From Adhaeretor mobilis (lineage in GTDB: Bacteria > Planctomycetota > Planctomycetia > Pirellulales > Lacipirellulaceae), in NCBI RefSeq assembly GCF_007741515.1, contig NZ_CP036263.1:62001-126000 (forward strand): a stretch of DNA of 64,000 bases, in the 5' to 3' direction. Position numbers and translations under genes: made by a program. Each line of letters begins with the position of its first letter. The stretch's first letter is position 1. Positions 35,503-44,311 of the stretch are shown in pieces. Under the pieces are notes generated by a model. It worked only from the letters and a program-made list of their open reading frames with translations. It searched no databases and was not told the DNA's origin.

Positions 35503-37269
35503 ATGATGCTTCACCGCACGAACTTCTTTCCACAAAACCGACTCAACGCTGCTCTTTTGTGGGCGGCGGGACTGCTATCGGTATGCTGCTTCACAGGCTG
35601 CTGGGAGGAAATCCGCTATCAAGGTGGCCAGCAAGAAGGCCAGACCGCGGCTTCGGGACATACGAAGACTGCAAGCATCGTTGAGCCAACTGCCCCTCCG
35701 CTGGTTGACCAGCAGGAACCTATACCAGAGTCTGCGCCGGAATCTCAATCGGTCGTTCTGCCCGAAGCGTTGCCTGCTGAGCCGGGTAATCGCACGCAGG
35801 ACATTCGTGAGCAGGATAACCCGAATAGTGCCAGCCGGTTTGGGGGAGGAGAGAGCGAGCACGAAACGATATCTGAGGAAAACAGCCCTGGGGAGGAATA
35901 CCCCAAGCAAGAAGATGCTGAGGCCGAAGTCGCTAGCCCACCTGTCGAAGATCGCTACGCAACGCGTGACGAGCCCACCGAGATACTCTCCCCTGAACCA
36001 ATCGGCGAGCCGGAGCCGGAGCTGGAAACAGAGTTGGAGTCTGAGCCGGAACCAGAACCAGAGGCTGAGTCCGAACTTACGGTTGATGACTTGTTCCCGG
36101 TCGATCCGCCAGAGCCATCAGAGTTGCCCGCGCAAATCGTGAAGCAAGAAGTATCCGAGACTGAACCTGAACCTGAGGCTGAACCTGAGACTACCGAGGT
36201 CGAAGCACAGGACGATGTGCCTGAGGCGACGATGAAGACTGAGGATGACGACGATCCGTTTTCGTTGTTCGACGATAGCGAGCCCGCACAAGTGGAGACT
36301 CCGCAGCCAGTAGCCTCTGGAGAAGCGGCTCCCGAAGCGGAGTCCCTCAGCGAGCAGCGAGCGCTCACTTCTCTCAGTAAGGACGAAGAGATCGGTCTGC
36401 TTTTCGGTGGACAAGCAAAGCCCTCGGAAGAAACACCAACCGTGAAGACGGAACCGGCTCCCCCTGCGGCTTGGGAATTGCCAGCCCGAGATGAGCCGGC
36501 AGAAGCAAAGCAGCTTGAGGAGCTGGCCGTGCCACCCGAAGATATTGCTCTGCCACAAATTCCCTCACCCGAGCCGATGGTTGAAGAAATAGAGGTAGAA
36601 GAGACGACGACAGAAAACGAAGCAACGGTCGGAGTCGGCCAAGAGAGGAGCATCGTAAAGGGTGCGGAAGTGCCCGACCCCAATGCAGTTACCTCGCAAA
36701 CGCCTGAAGTTGTAGTCCCAGAGATCGTGCAACCGAAGATCACCGACCGGCCGAGCGTTGTTCCATCCGTTGAGAAGCAGGCCGCGGTCTGGCAAGCGGC
36801 AAGCCGTTGGAGCATGGCGCTCGCTTTGCGGGCAAAGGGCATGAAACCGGCTACCTACAACTCCGCCTGGAATCGCGCCGCGGCAGCCTCCAAGCAACTC
36901 GCCATAACACTACCTCCAGTGCCGGTTGTGCCGAGCGAAGATCAGGCGGTTAGTGAGATCCAGACATCGATGATCGAACAGACCGGCCCACAACTATGGC
37001 AGGCTATCGAGCGCCAGCATGGAGTGCCGGCCGGTGACTTGGCACAGTTTGCGGTGCGCACGAACTGTCTACTATTGAACTACTCCCCCCGCCGTCCGCA
37101 ATTCGCGGGCGAAGCGGTCGAGTTCACTCGCCTTGCAGAGGCGGCCGGGTTACCGCCCGAACTTTGGCAACCCTTAGTGCACTTGATCAAGGATCACGCC
37201 TCGTTTGCAGAAGTGAAGGGCGAGATCTTTGCGTTGCACAAACAAGTTGCGAAGCACTTCACTCGGTAG
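35503..37269 (+). CDS. highly acidic lipoprotein with PEPE-type repeats
   Basis: 588 aa; ATG codons at 35503 and 35506 are equivalent. A lipoprotein signal ends in CCFTGC (acylated Cys33). Residues about 60-440 are disordered and extremely rich in Glu, Pro, Ser and Ala, with imperfect repeats of EPEPE type (for example PEPELETELESEPEPEPEAE). Only the last 150 residues look folded (VEKQAAVWQAASRWSMALAL, then AIERQHGVPAGDLAQFAVRT). No enzyme motif was seen. The acidic segment may act as a spacer or cation-binding stretch in the envelope; this is inference. Divergent from the phosphoesterase. Confidence 0.75.
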   Translation: MMLHRTNFFPQNRLNAALLWAAGLLSVCCFTGCWEEIRYQGGQQEGQTAASGHTKTASIVEPTAPPLVDQQEPIPESAPESQSVVLPEALPAEPGNRTQDIREQDNPNSASRFGGGESEHETISEENSPGEEYPKQEDAEAEVASPPVEDRYATRDEPTEILSPEPIGEPEPELETELESEPEPEPEAESELTVDDLFPVDPPEPSELPAQIVKQEVSETEPEPEAEPETTEVEAQDDVPEATMKTEDDDDPFSLFDDSEPAQVETPQPVASGEAAPEAESLSEQRALTSLSKDEEIGLLFGGQAKPSEETPTVKTEPAPPAAWELPARDEPAEAKQLEELAVPPEDIALPQIPSPEPMVEEIEVEETTTENEATVGVGQERSIVKGAEVPDPNAVTSQTPEVVVPEIVQPKITDRPSVVPSVEKQAAVWQAASRWSMALALRAKGMKPATYNSAWNRAAAASKQLAITLPPVPVVPSEDQAVSEIQTSMIEQTGPQLWQAIERQHGVPAGDLAQFAVRTNCLLLNYSPRRPQFAGEAVEFTRLAEAAGLPPELWQPLVHLIKDHASFAEVKGEIFALHKQVAKHFTR

Positions 37270-37713
37270 TTTTCCGACAAGGAACTTCCTCTCCAAGAAT
37301 CTTTGTAAGCAATGCGCGACTCGCTCTACGAGGGCGCTACAAGAAATACGCCGAAGGTGTTGCATCCCATAGCCCAGGGCAAGATCGCCGCGAGCCTAAG
37401 CGAGCAAGATCGCCCCCCGGGTATTGAGCTGCCACCTTTCATTCTTACCTGAGAGGTCGGCTCGCAACGGTTGTGCCGGTCGTCATCCCGGTTCGAGTTC
37501 CCTGGATACTGTTGTTGTGGGAAGTCCCCAGCATCGTTCTTGGTGTGACCTACCTTTGATTTGAACCTATGCCTACTTGTAAGCGGTTTGTCGATTGCGA
37601 GCGTTTTCTCAATAGCGAGGCCTCGTTTACCAGTAGTCGAACACTAACCAGCGAAAAATTGAGAACCGTTACTCGCCAGAACCGAGAAACTGACTTCGAA
37701 AGGTAACTTCACA
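37270..37713. other. intergenic region without a convincing gene
   Basis: 444 bp between the acidic lipoprotein and the HAMP-like gene. It contains a direct repeat CAAGATCGCC (37381 and 37408 region) and should include the promoter for the Tad-like set. No gene or strong hairpin was recognised. Confidence 0.45.
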
Positions 37714-38193
37714 ATGGCCCATCCCGAACGCAAGAAAACATTTGTCGATCCACAAGTTCAAGGCGCACTGGCTCGTCGGTTGTGCATGCACTGGGTCGCT
37801 TTCATCGCCGTAGCCGCTGCTGTAGCGTTTTGTTTGCAAGTGCTGAGTAACCCGTTCCGCCCTGTGAGCGAGCACGTTCAACAGTTGTGGTGGACCCAAG
37901 GCCCATTCATCTTGGTCATGATCTTCATGCTGCCCGTGTTCGTTGTGGACACCATCAAGATCAGCCATCGCTTTGCTGGCCCGATCTATCGCCTGCGTCA
38001 AACGGTGCGTTCGATGGCCGATAGCGGTGAAGTGAAAATATTGAAGTTCCGCGACTTCGACTTCTGGCAAGGTCTGGCCGACGACTTCAACCGCATGACT
38101 GCTCGCTTGGCTGGCACGGAGTACGACCCCAGCGTGGCAGAAGCCGACGACGACCAAGAAGCAAACGCCGAAGCAGAACTTGTGACGGTGTGA
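37714..38193 (+). CDS. two-TM protein with HAMP-like segment
   Basis: 159 aa. Two hydrophobic helices (about 26-45 WVAFIAVAAAVAFCLQVL and 65-82 PFILVMIFMLPVFVVDTI) flank a short loop and are followed by a HAMP-like helix pair (RFAGPIYRLRQTVRSMADSG ... FWQGLADDFNRMTARL) and an acidic tail. There is no kinase or methyl-accepting domain, so it would transmit only through its HAMP part or anchor partner proteins. It is the first gene of a run with TadE/TadG-like proteins on the same strand. Confidence 0.7.
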   Translation: MAHPERKKTFVDPQVQGALARRLCMHWVAFIAVAAAVAFCLQVLSNPFRPVSEHVQQLWWTQGPFILVMIFMLPVFVVDTIKISHRFAGPIYRLRQTVRSMADSGEVKILKFRDFDFWQGLADDFNRMTARLAGTEYDPSVAEADDDQEANAEAELVTV

Positions 38194-38238
38194 GCCATTG
38201 TGGCAGCTCGCGGGCTACCACCAAACCTAGAAAACAAC

Positions 38239-38268
38239 TGCCTACCGCCCCCTGCCTACTGCCCACTT
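38239..38268. repeat. GCCTACTGCCCAC-type repeat copy
   Basis: CTGCCTACCGCCCCCTGCCTACTGCCCACTT: a copy, in sense orientation, of the repeat whose inverse (GCAGTGGGCAGT words) lies inside the coding sequence at 13600-13690. Here it occupies the leader of the TadE-like gene. Confidence 0.6.
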
Positions 38269-38280
38269 TTTTATATCCCC

Positions 38281-38691
38281 ATGCGAATTCGCAATTCAAG
38301 AAACCCCAATCGGCGTCGCGGTGTCGCCGCCTCGGAGCTGGCCGTTTGTCTGCCCGTGATCGTGCTGCTCGTGCTGGCCATGATCGAAAGCTGCACGATG
38401 ATCTTTCTCAAACAGTCACTCACCGTGGCCGCTTACGAAGGAGCTCGCACTGCCCTTTCGGTGAATGCGGTTGCTGCCGATGTCGAGGCTAGTGCCAACG
38501 GCATTCTGACTGATCGCCGCGTGCAAGGTGGCACGGTGACCATCAACCCGCGAAATTTCGATACGCTCGCCCCAGGTCAATTCATCGAAATCACAGTGCA
38601 GGCCCCTGCCTCCCGAAACTCTGTGATACCTGGGAGCTTCTTCACCGGTCGGACGCTCGAAGGGCGTGCGGAGATGATGAAGGAGTTTTAG
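38281..38691 (+). CDS. TadE-like pilus assembly protein
   Basis: 136 aa from the ATG at 38281. A basic N-terminus (NPNRRRG) precedes a single TM helix (ASELAVCLPVIVLLVLAMIE) followed by LKQSLTVAAYEGARTAL, the conserved TadE pattern, and a small extracytoplasmic beta domain. TadE-type minor pseudopilins belong to Flp/Tad pili and related secretion systems. No TadA ATPase, prepilin peptidase or secretin is in the window, so the rest of the machinery must be elsewhere. Confidence 0.85.
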   Translation: MRIRNSRNPNRRRGVAASELAVCLPVIVLLVLAMIESCTMIFLKQSLTVAAYEGARTALSVNAVAADVEASANGILTDRRVQGGTVTINPRNFDTLAPGQFIEITVQAPASRNSVIPGSFFTGRTLEGRAEMMKEF

Positions 38692-38790
38692 CAATTCTGT
38701 AGAGAATGCCCTCCTTGGCATTCCTTGAACGGGATACACGGAACGCCACAAAGGGCGCTCCCTACATAACCAATCAACTTGAATCTAATC

Positions 38791-39921
38791 ATGCTTCATT
38801 CCAATCAGAAAAACTCACGTCGCAATCGCCAGGGTGCCATGATGGTACTCGTGGCAGTTTGCTTGCCGCTCTTTTTGATCATGGCAGCTTTTGCGGTCGA
38901 TGTGGCTTGGATGCAGTTGGTGCGGGCCGAGCTTCGCACCGCGACCGATGCTGCCTCGCGAGCTGGGGCGAAAACCTTGAGCCTGAGCCAAGACGAAATC
39001 GCCGCTCGAATCGCCGCTCGCGATGCGGCCCTGCGAAATACCGTAGCTGGCCAAGGGCTGATTGTTGATGATTCCCAAATCGAAGTGGGTACCAGTTCGC
39101 AGTCCACAAGCACCTCGCGATTTGCATTTACGCCCGGTGGCGCACAGCTCAACGCAATGCGGGTCACCGGGCAACGCACCGCTTCGTCCTCTGCGGGTCC
39201 CGTGGCATTGTTCCTGGGTCGCGTGATGGGCGTTCCTCAATTTCAACCGCAGCACATTGCTACTTCCACGCAGCTGGATCGCGATATTTGTCTCGTAGTC
39301 GACCGTTCCGGCTCTATGATGCGAGACGTCGATAGTCGCACCGTATCGGGCAGCAACTGTGGACCTCCAAATCCGACGCTCAGTCGTTGGGCCGGTTTGA
39401 ACAACGCCGTCTTGGGCTTTTTGAATGAACTCGACACTACGCCGCAAACCGAAAAGTGCGGTCTGGTGAGCTACTCCGATGCGGGTAATCACTGCGGCTT
39501 CAATTACACGACATCTGACATCAACGCCCCGCTGGACTTCAGCTACGCACCTATCCGCAGTGAGATGGCTTTCCTAGGCAGTCGCGCCGTTCGTGGTAAC
39601 ACGAATATTCATGCCGGCATTCAAAATGGCCGCGCCGTTCTGACTTCCGGAGCTCAACGCCCGTTTGCCATCCGCACCATGGTGCTGATGACCGACGGCC
39701 GCCACAATACAGGCCCTGAGCCCGTACTAGCCGCACGTTTGGCTGCTGATGAGGACATCACGATTCACACCATTACGTTTAGTTTTGAAGCGGGTTTCTC
39801 ACGCATGCAAGCCGTCGCGGCCGCTACCGGCGGAACTCACTTCCATGCACCTGACTCGGCGGCACTGGAACGCATCTTTCGCGAGATCGCTTCGACACTA
39901 CCTGTGATGCTCACTGAGTAG
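38791..39921 (+). CDS. TadG-like protein with von Willebrand factor A domain
   Basis: 376 aa from the ATG at 38791. The N-terminus has the TadG/Flp-like RRNRQGAMMVLVAVCLPLFL helix followed by AELRTATDAASRAGAKTL. From about residue 165 a vWA domain begins with the MIDAS motif DRSGSMM and continues with VLMTDGRHNTGPEP. vWA domains bind proteins through a metal ion, so this is probably an adhesive or assembly component on the cell surface. It sits between two TadE-like genes on the same strand. Confidence 0.87.
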   Translation: MLHSNQKNSRRNRQGAMMVLVAVCLPLFLIMAAFAVDVAWMQLVRAELRTATDAASRAGAKTLSLSQDEIAARIAARDAALRNTVAGQGLIVDDSQIEVGTSSQSTSTSRFAFTPGGAQLNAMRVTGQRTASSSAGPVALFLGRVMGVPQFQPQHIATSTQLDRDICLVVDRSGSMMRDVDSRTVSGSNCGPPNPTLSRWAGLNNAVLGFLNELDTTPQTEKCGLVSYSDAGNHCGFNYTTSDINAPLDFSYAPIRSEMAFLGSRAVRGNTNIHAGIQNGRAVLTSGAQRPFAIRTMVLMTDGRHNTGPEPVLAARLAADEDITIHTITFSFEAGFSRMQAVAAATGGTHFHAPDSAALERIFREIASTLPVMLTE

Positions 39922-39930
39922 ACAAAAAAC

Positions 39931-40023
39931 AACTGCAAAGTTCACAAAGAACACCAAGGCTTTTGGTCAACCAGAAACGACAATCGATGCGATTCCTTCG
40001 TGCTCTTTGTGTCCTTTGTGGTT
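39931..40023. repeat. imperfect inverted repeat built on TTCACAAAGAACACC-type words
   Basis: Left arm 39931-39959 (AACTGCAAAGTTCACAAAGA...) and right arm 39995-40023 (...TGTGTCCTTTGTGGTT) are inverse copies with about six mismatches, separated by 35 nt. It lies between the TadG and second TadE gene and is one of three word-like inverted repeats of similar size in the window. Confidence 0.7.
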
Positions 40024-40055
40024 AATGCTTTAGGCCTCCGACTCCCAACAACGCC

Positions 40056-40496
40056 ATGAACAGCCAACTACGAAAACGCTACTTTTGCACCGACAAGCAG
40101 GGCAGGAATTCCGACCGCCGCGGTGCTGCCGCGGTGGAGTTTGCCGTCGTAGCGCCTATCTTCTTCGTGTTGGTCATCGCTGCGTTTGAATTCGGCCGGC
40201 TGAATGTCATGCGCCACACGGCCGACAATGCGGCCTACGAAGCGGCCCGGCATGCGATGGTCCCTGGGGCTACCGCAGCGGAAGCTGTGCAGCGTGCAAC
40301 GAGCATCCTCAACATCGTTGGCACCCGCGGCGCGACGGTTACGATCAACCCGTCGGTGATCGACGAATCGGTCGAAGAAATCACGGTCACCATCGACGTG
40401 CCGATGAACCAGAATGGCTGGATCACCCCGCGGTTTAGCTCTGCGACCAACATCCAAGCGTCAAGCCGCCTGCGCACCGAACGCGCTGGGAATTAA
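40056..40496 (+). CDS. TadE-like pilus assembly protein (second copy)
   Basis: 146 aa. RRGAAAVEFAVVAPIFFVLV followed by FEFGRLNVMRHTADNAAYEA is the classical TadE motif (A-x-x-V-E-F-A). The extracytoplasmic part is a small beta domain (ATVTINPSVIDESVEEITVT) similar in layout to the TadE-like protein at 38281 (TVTINPRNFDTLAPGQFIEI), so the two are paralogues. Probably co-transcribed with the TadG-like gene. Confidence 0.88.
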   Translation: MNSQLRKRYFCTDKQGRNSDRRGAAAVEFAVVAPIFFVLVIAAFEFGRLNVMRHTADNAAYEAARHAMVPGATAAEAVQRATSILNIVGTRGATVTINPSVIDESVEEITVTIDVPMNQNGWITPRFSSATNIQASSRLRTERAGN

Positions 40497-40587
40497 GTGT
40501 TGTTCAAGAATAGCCGCGCGACATTATTCTGCCGGTGAACTCTCTTGGATGCAACGCTCGCTAGAAGGTAACTCCTCGGAGCAAATT

Positions 40588-40613
40588 CCCGGCGAGCTGT
40601 TAGCTCGCGGCTA
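40588..40613 (-). repeat. 26-nt covarying hairpin family, copy 1
   Basis: CCCGGC-GAGCT-GTT-AGCTC-GCGGCTA on the plus strand. Other copies are at 54737-54762, 61646-61671 and 61704-61729. The stop codon (TAA, complement of TTA at 40600-40602) of the aspartic-protease-like gene lies in its loop. Confidence 0.85.
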
Positions 40614-42789
40614 TTTGCCTTCTGCGAGCAATGGCAAAGAAACCTGCCAGTGTCAGCAGTACGATGCTCGAAGGCTCCGGTACGGCATTGCTCGTGATGC
40701 CCCCACTGCCGAAGTTGCGTTGCCAGGTGAGGAAGTCCCCGCCGTCGAAGTAGTTCGGCTGATCTCCGTAGCCATATTGCCAGACGGCTAGATCCAGCTG
40801 GTTGACCCCGCCATCGTTGTTGAAGTCACCAGGCAAGGTGGCGATCAATGTGAGGTCGTTGGTGCCATATTCAAGCAACCAACCGAAGTCGCTATCTTCA
40901 GGCAGTAGCAGCGTATCAAAGAAGCCGCCAATTCCCTCGGTGGTGGTGATAAGCACAAATTCTTCGCCTAGTGTCGGATCGGCTCCGCCGCCAAGATCTA
41001 CTAGTTCGACCTCCAAGGTACCCCCAAGCTTCGCTTGACCGTCGACAACCAGTTGATCGTGTTCGGTCCCTGCCGTGGGTCCACCGATGTCGAATTGCAT
41101 GGTGCCCTCATCAGCATTGCCGTAGTTTCCTTCGATGGTCAAGGTGCCGACTCCATTGCCGGGTGAGACGACGCCGTTGCGATTCTCGACTTGCCCAGGA
41201 ATGGGGCCGCTACCGGTAGTGATCAGTCCGTTACCTTCCAGCATGCCGTCAAGGATCTCCACGAACTGCGTATCCAAAGTTCCGCCGCGCAGATCGAGTC
41301 GGCCGCCCTGTTCGATATTAGTGCCCGCGAAGGTAGTAAGTGTTTTGCCAGCTTGGATTTGAACGGTCATCTGAGTCGTGGTGTCGCTCGAAATGTTCAC
41401 TCCCCAAGCCGTGGCATCGGCATCAACCAGGGCAGTTTGATTCCCACCAGCTACGTGTCGCACGTTGGCAACACCCAGCACATCTGGAGCGTTGGGTGTT
41501 GTCCAACTCGATCCGATGCTCCAACTAGCACTGCTTGAATTGCTGTTCCAATTGTGCTCGGTCGTTACCGGATCGCTGATGTAAAGACTCGGACTCGCCC
41601 CGCCGCCACCTAGTGCCGGGTTGGGGTCGATCACCAAGTTACGCCCCACAAGCAAATTTGTACCGATGATGCCATCGACAATATTGCCTGGGTTTCCCGG
41701 GTCGGTGATGTCGAGAATAATGACCGGCACATTGGTTGCCGTGACGTTGCCACCGATCGCCTGGATGGACAGCGAGTCGAGAAAGTAGCCCGGTAAGTCC
41801 TGTGTCAGCCCACCCGAGCCGACAATGTCGATCGAGAAATCAGGCGTATCGAGCTGTACGTCGATTCCTAGCTGTAGAGCTTTCAATTCGGAAAGCACAC
41901 TCACACTCGCCCCTGAGTCAAAGAACAACTCTGAATTATTCAGCTGTATCCCGTCATTGACGAGGTTGGCGTTTAGGAAAAGGGCTCCACTTTGCGCTGC
42001 CAAAATAGTGGGCGTTTGCGGATTCTCTTGGGGGTTGTCGAAGAAATCGGGGTTGCCAAAATCAGGGACGTAGACAGGTGCTGACGAGAACGAAGCTGCG
42101 GGCTTAAGCGATAAGGGGGCTCTGCGACTAATGCTGCCTCCCCCACTTCCAAGAGTTTGAAAGTCGATTGCCGGTGTGCGGACCGTCCGCCCATCGAGGG
42201 TAAAGAGTTGGGGCTGATCGGCGTTGATGTGGGTCGCGTAGCGACTAGAGAATGTCAACCCGAGCACATTGGGAAGATCGGATTCCGCGGGAATCGTGAC
42301 CAATGACACGTTGGTTTGACCTTCCAGGTGCGCGTGGTCGATCACCAGCGGCACAGACGCGGTGCGGTTCTGAAGTCCTGTGGCGTAGATTCCCAGAGGA
42401 TCATTCACACTTGCTTCAAGCGTTCCTGTGGCTCCGCCCAAGGTAATAGGGAAAGTGCCGCGAAAGCCGTCTGACTCTCCCGGATAGGGGCCATCAATGT
42501 TGAAGTCCGTGTCGCTCTGTTCAGTAAGTAGCGAGAAGGATGCTCCGGTGTCTAGTAATGCAATATCGTAGTGCGCAGTACCACCGGCACCCAGCATAGT
42601 ACCACTCGGAGAAGCGGACGGAATTGATGCGAAATCGAAGTTGTCTAGGAATTCGTCTGTGAGAGCGAACCCAACCTGAGGTAAGAAACCTTCAATCGGT
42701 ACGCCAGTGGCGAGGCACTTCTCGACCGGCATCGTTAGACAGATAGCTAGCGAAGCGAGGAGGCTCACGCGGAGTCTGAGTAGTAACAT
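40600..42789 (-). CDS. secreted two-lobed aspartic-protease-like protein with dockerin-like repeats and PEP-CTERM anchor
   Basis: 729 aa from the ATG at 42789, where a signal peptide starts (MLLLRLRVSLLASLAICLTM). Two retropepsin-like lobes are visible: ALLDTGASFSLL with a later NVLGL, and, about 210 residues on, FFDSGASVSVL with DGIIGTN. Each pairs a D-T/S-G-A active-site motif with the hydrophobic-hydrophobic-Gly motif, so a single chain could form a pepsin-like active site. Residues about 410-630 resemble beta-rich PEP-CTERM/autotransporter-type repeats, then two dockerin-like calcium loops (D-F-N-N-D-G-G-V-N) and a PEP-CTERM tail (VPEP ... ARRR). Bacterial pepsin-like proteins are uncommon. 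The activity is inferred from motifs only. Confidence 0.78.
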   Translation of the reverse strand: MLLLRLRVSLLASLAICLTMPVEKCLATGVPIEGFLPQVGFALTDEFLDNFDFASIPSASPSGTMLGAGGTAHYDIALLDTGASFSLLTEQSDTDFNIDGPYPGESDGFRGTFPITLGGATGTLEASVNDPLGIYATGLQNRTASVPLVIDHAHLEGQTNVSLVTIPAESDLPNVLGLTFSSRYATHINADQPQLFTLDGRTVRTPAIDFQTLGSGGGSISRRAPLSLKPAASFSSAPVYVPDFGNPDFFDNPQENPQTPTILAAQSGALFLNANLVNDGIQLNNSELFFDSGASVSVLSELKALQLGIDVQLDTPDFSIDIVGSGGLTQDLPGYFLDSLSIQAIGGNVTATNVPVIILDITDPGNPGNIVDGIIGTNLLVGRNLVIDPNPALGGGGASPSLYISDPVTTEHNWNSNSSSASWSIGSSWTTPNAPDVLGVANVRHVAGGNQTALVDADATAWGVNISSDTTTQMTVQIQAGKTLTTFAGTNIEQGGRLDLRGGTLDTQFVEILDGMLEGNGLITTGSGPIPGQVENRNGVVSPGNGVGTLTIEGNYGNADEGTMQFDIGGPTAGTEHDQLVVDGQAKLGGTLEVELVDLGGGADPTLGEEFVLITTTEGIGGFFDTLLLPEDSDFGWLLEYGTNDLTLIATLPGDFNNDGGVNQLDLAVWQYGYGDQPNYFDGGDFLTWQRNFGSGGITSNAVPEPSSIVLLTLAGFFAIARRRQIAAS

Positions 42790-43152
42790 CGGAGCAGGTC
42801 CACAGTTGGGCGCGCCTGCGGCGGGCACGCATGGTTTCCATTGCGCGCAGCCTTGCGGCAAAAGAGAGACGACGATTCATACTGCTGAACTAAGTGCGCG
42901 CTAGTCGAACAGCGGATAAGCGATCGGCTTGGGGTGGCTCTGACAAAGAAGGCCTCTTCTCGAAATCGCCACCAGCGATTTGTGCTGGGAACCTTGCGCA
43001 CGTATTCCCAGGTAGCTTTAGCGTAAGCGTAGGCAGCGCAGGCGTCAAGAAAATCACTTTAAAACGAGAGTCTTACGGCGACTACTCAGGCCCCAATAGT
43101 CGCAGGATAACATCCCGCTGGACAACTTCGCCTGTGGCTTGCCGCAGTGAAT
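42790..43152. other. intergenic region without a convincing gene
   Basis: 363 bp upstream of the aspartic-protease-like gene and downstream of the next PEP-CTERM gene; it should hold the promoter of the former. An in-frame extension of the protease gene to 42861 is open but proline/cysteine-rich and precedes the signal peptide, so it is not taken as coding. Confidence 0.45.
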
Positions 43153-44253
43153 CTATGAGCGGCGTCGCACAATCCCCAGGAGGCCCGTGGTAAGCAAGGC
43201 TAAGTACACTAGGTTAGCCGGCTCAGGGACGACCGCGAATGTGGCAGTAGCGCTTCCGCCATTGCCATAATTACTTTGAATTTCCATCAATCCGCTTGGC
43301 GAACCATCGGTACGCTGCCAGAGGAGAAAGTCCCCGCCATCTACGTCGCCGTCGGCGTCGATATCACCGGGGCCGGCTGGTGGGCTAATGGTCCGACCGG
43401 AATCGAATTCCACAGTAAATCCGTCCAGCGGATCGTCTGAGTCATCGGTAACAGCAACCAAGCTGATGTTATTGACATCGGTGGTTGCGGTGCCACCGCG
43501 GGTTCGTGCGTAAGCAGAAAACAGCACGGCCCAATCGTAGGTGCCTGGCGTCTCGTCGAGTTCTACGTCCAGCGAGAACGTGCCACTGAATGCGCCTGAA
43601 CCGCCTGTCGAAAGAGTGTCCCAGTTCTGCGTTGTTGGTTCACTTGGAATGGGGTCCGTGTTGACGATGTAGCTAACCATCGTGTTGCCAAAGAAGTTTG
43701 TGTCCAGCGGGGCCTCAACGAAATGCGTTGTATCTAACGTCCCTTCGAAATCCGTTGGGTCGCTCGTGGCACGCGCAATAAACGAGTTCAAGGTACCCGC
43801 TTGGGGCTGGGCTATCTGCGTTGCACTGGCGGTGCCTTCGATAAGAAAGTGCAAGCGAATGGCTGCCGGTAGCGCGGAAGAACCGGTCAAGGTAACCGCA
43901 TCTTGCCACAAGGCGGCTATGCTGGCCTTTCCAAAGGGTACGAATGTCCCCGCACGTTCGTTCTCCGCGTAGCCGTAGAGGTTCGTAAAAGCGTTGAAGG
44001 AACTACCGCCCACTACTTCCGCCGTTGTGTGAGCGAAGTGATAGCCGTTGCCATCCCCGCTGCCGGTTTCTTCCAGCATTCCAGAAACCGTACCGGTCTG
44101 GGTCTGGAGGTAAGCAAACCCCACGGTTCCGACATCCGGCGTTCCGCCTGAACCATCGCCGTGAATGGCGATCTCAAAAGCCCCGTGAGCGGCGCTAGGG
44201 TGGATGGCCAACGCAACGACCAGAAGCAGGAACAACAAAGCACGGCTGAACAT
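43153..44253 (-). CDS. PEP-CTERM secreted protein with dockerin-like motif, function unknown
   Basis: 366 aa from the ATG at 44253 (signal peptide MFSRALLFLLLVVALAIHPS). The body is beta-rich with many Thr, Ser and Gly and no recognised enzyme motif. A calcium-loop motif D-I-D-A-D-G-D-V-D-G-G-D-F with LLWQR near residue 310 is the planctomycete dockerin-like sequence. The tail VPEP-hydrophobic-VRRRS is a PEP-CTERM sorting signal. It is probably an exported structural or polysaccharide-matrix protein. Confidence 0.82.
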   Translation of the reverse strand: MFSRALLFLLLVVALAIHPSAAHGAFEIAIHGDGSGGTPDVGTVGFAYLQTQTGTVSGMLEETGSGDGNGYHFAHTTAEVVGGSSFNAFTNLYGYAENERAGTFVPFGKASIAALWQDAVTLTGSSALPAAIRLHFLIEGTASATQIAQPQAGTLNSFIARATSDPTDFEGTLDTTHFVEAPLDTNFFGNTMVSYIVNTDPIPSEPTTQNWDTLSTGGSGAFSGTFSLDVELDETPGTYDWAVLFSAYARTRGGTATTDVNNISLVAVTDDSDDPLDGFTVEFDSGRTISPPAGPGDIDADGDVDGGDFLLWQRTDGSPSGLMEIQSNYGNGGSATATFAVVPEPANLVYLALLTTGLLGIVRRRS

Positions 44254-44311
44254 CGCTGTCACTTCCGGGAAAAACAAGCGTCATGAGCTCAGCGTGCACT
44301 ATACACTAATG

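Noticed and set aside
35955..36842. 295-residue open frame on the minus strand
   Set aside because: It is the antisense of the acidic lipoprotein gene; its Ser/Gly-rich composition follows from the GAG/GAA/CCG codons on the other strand, and it has no ribosome site.
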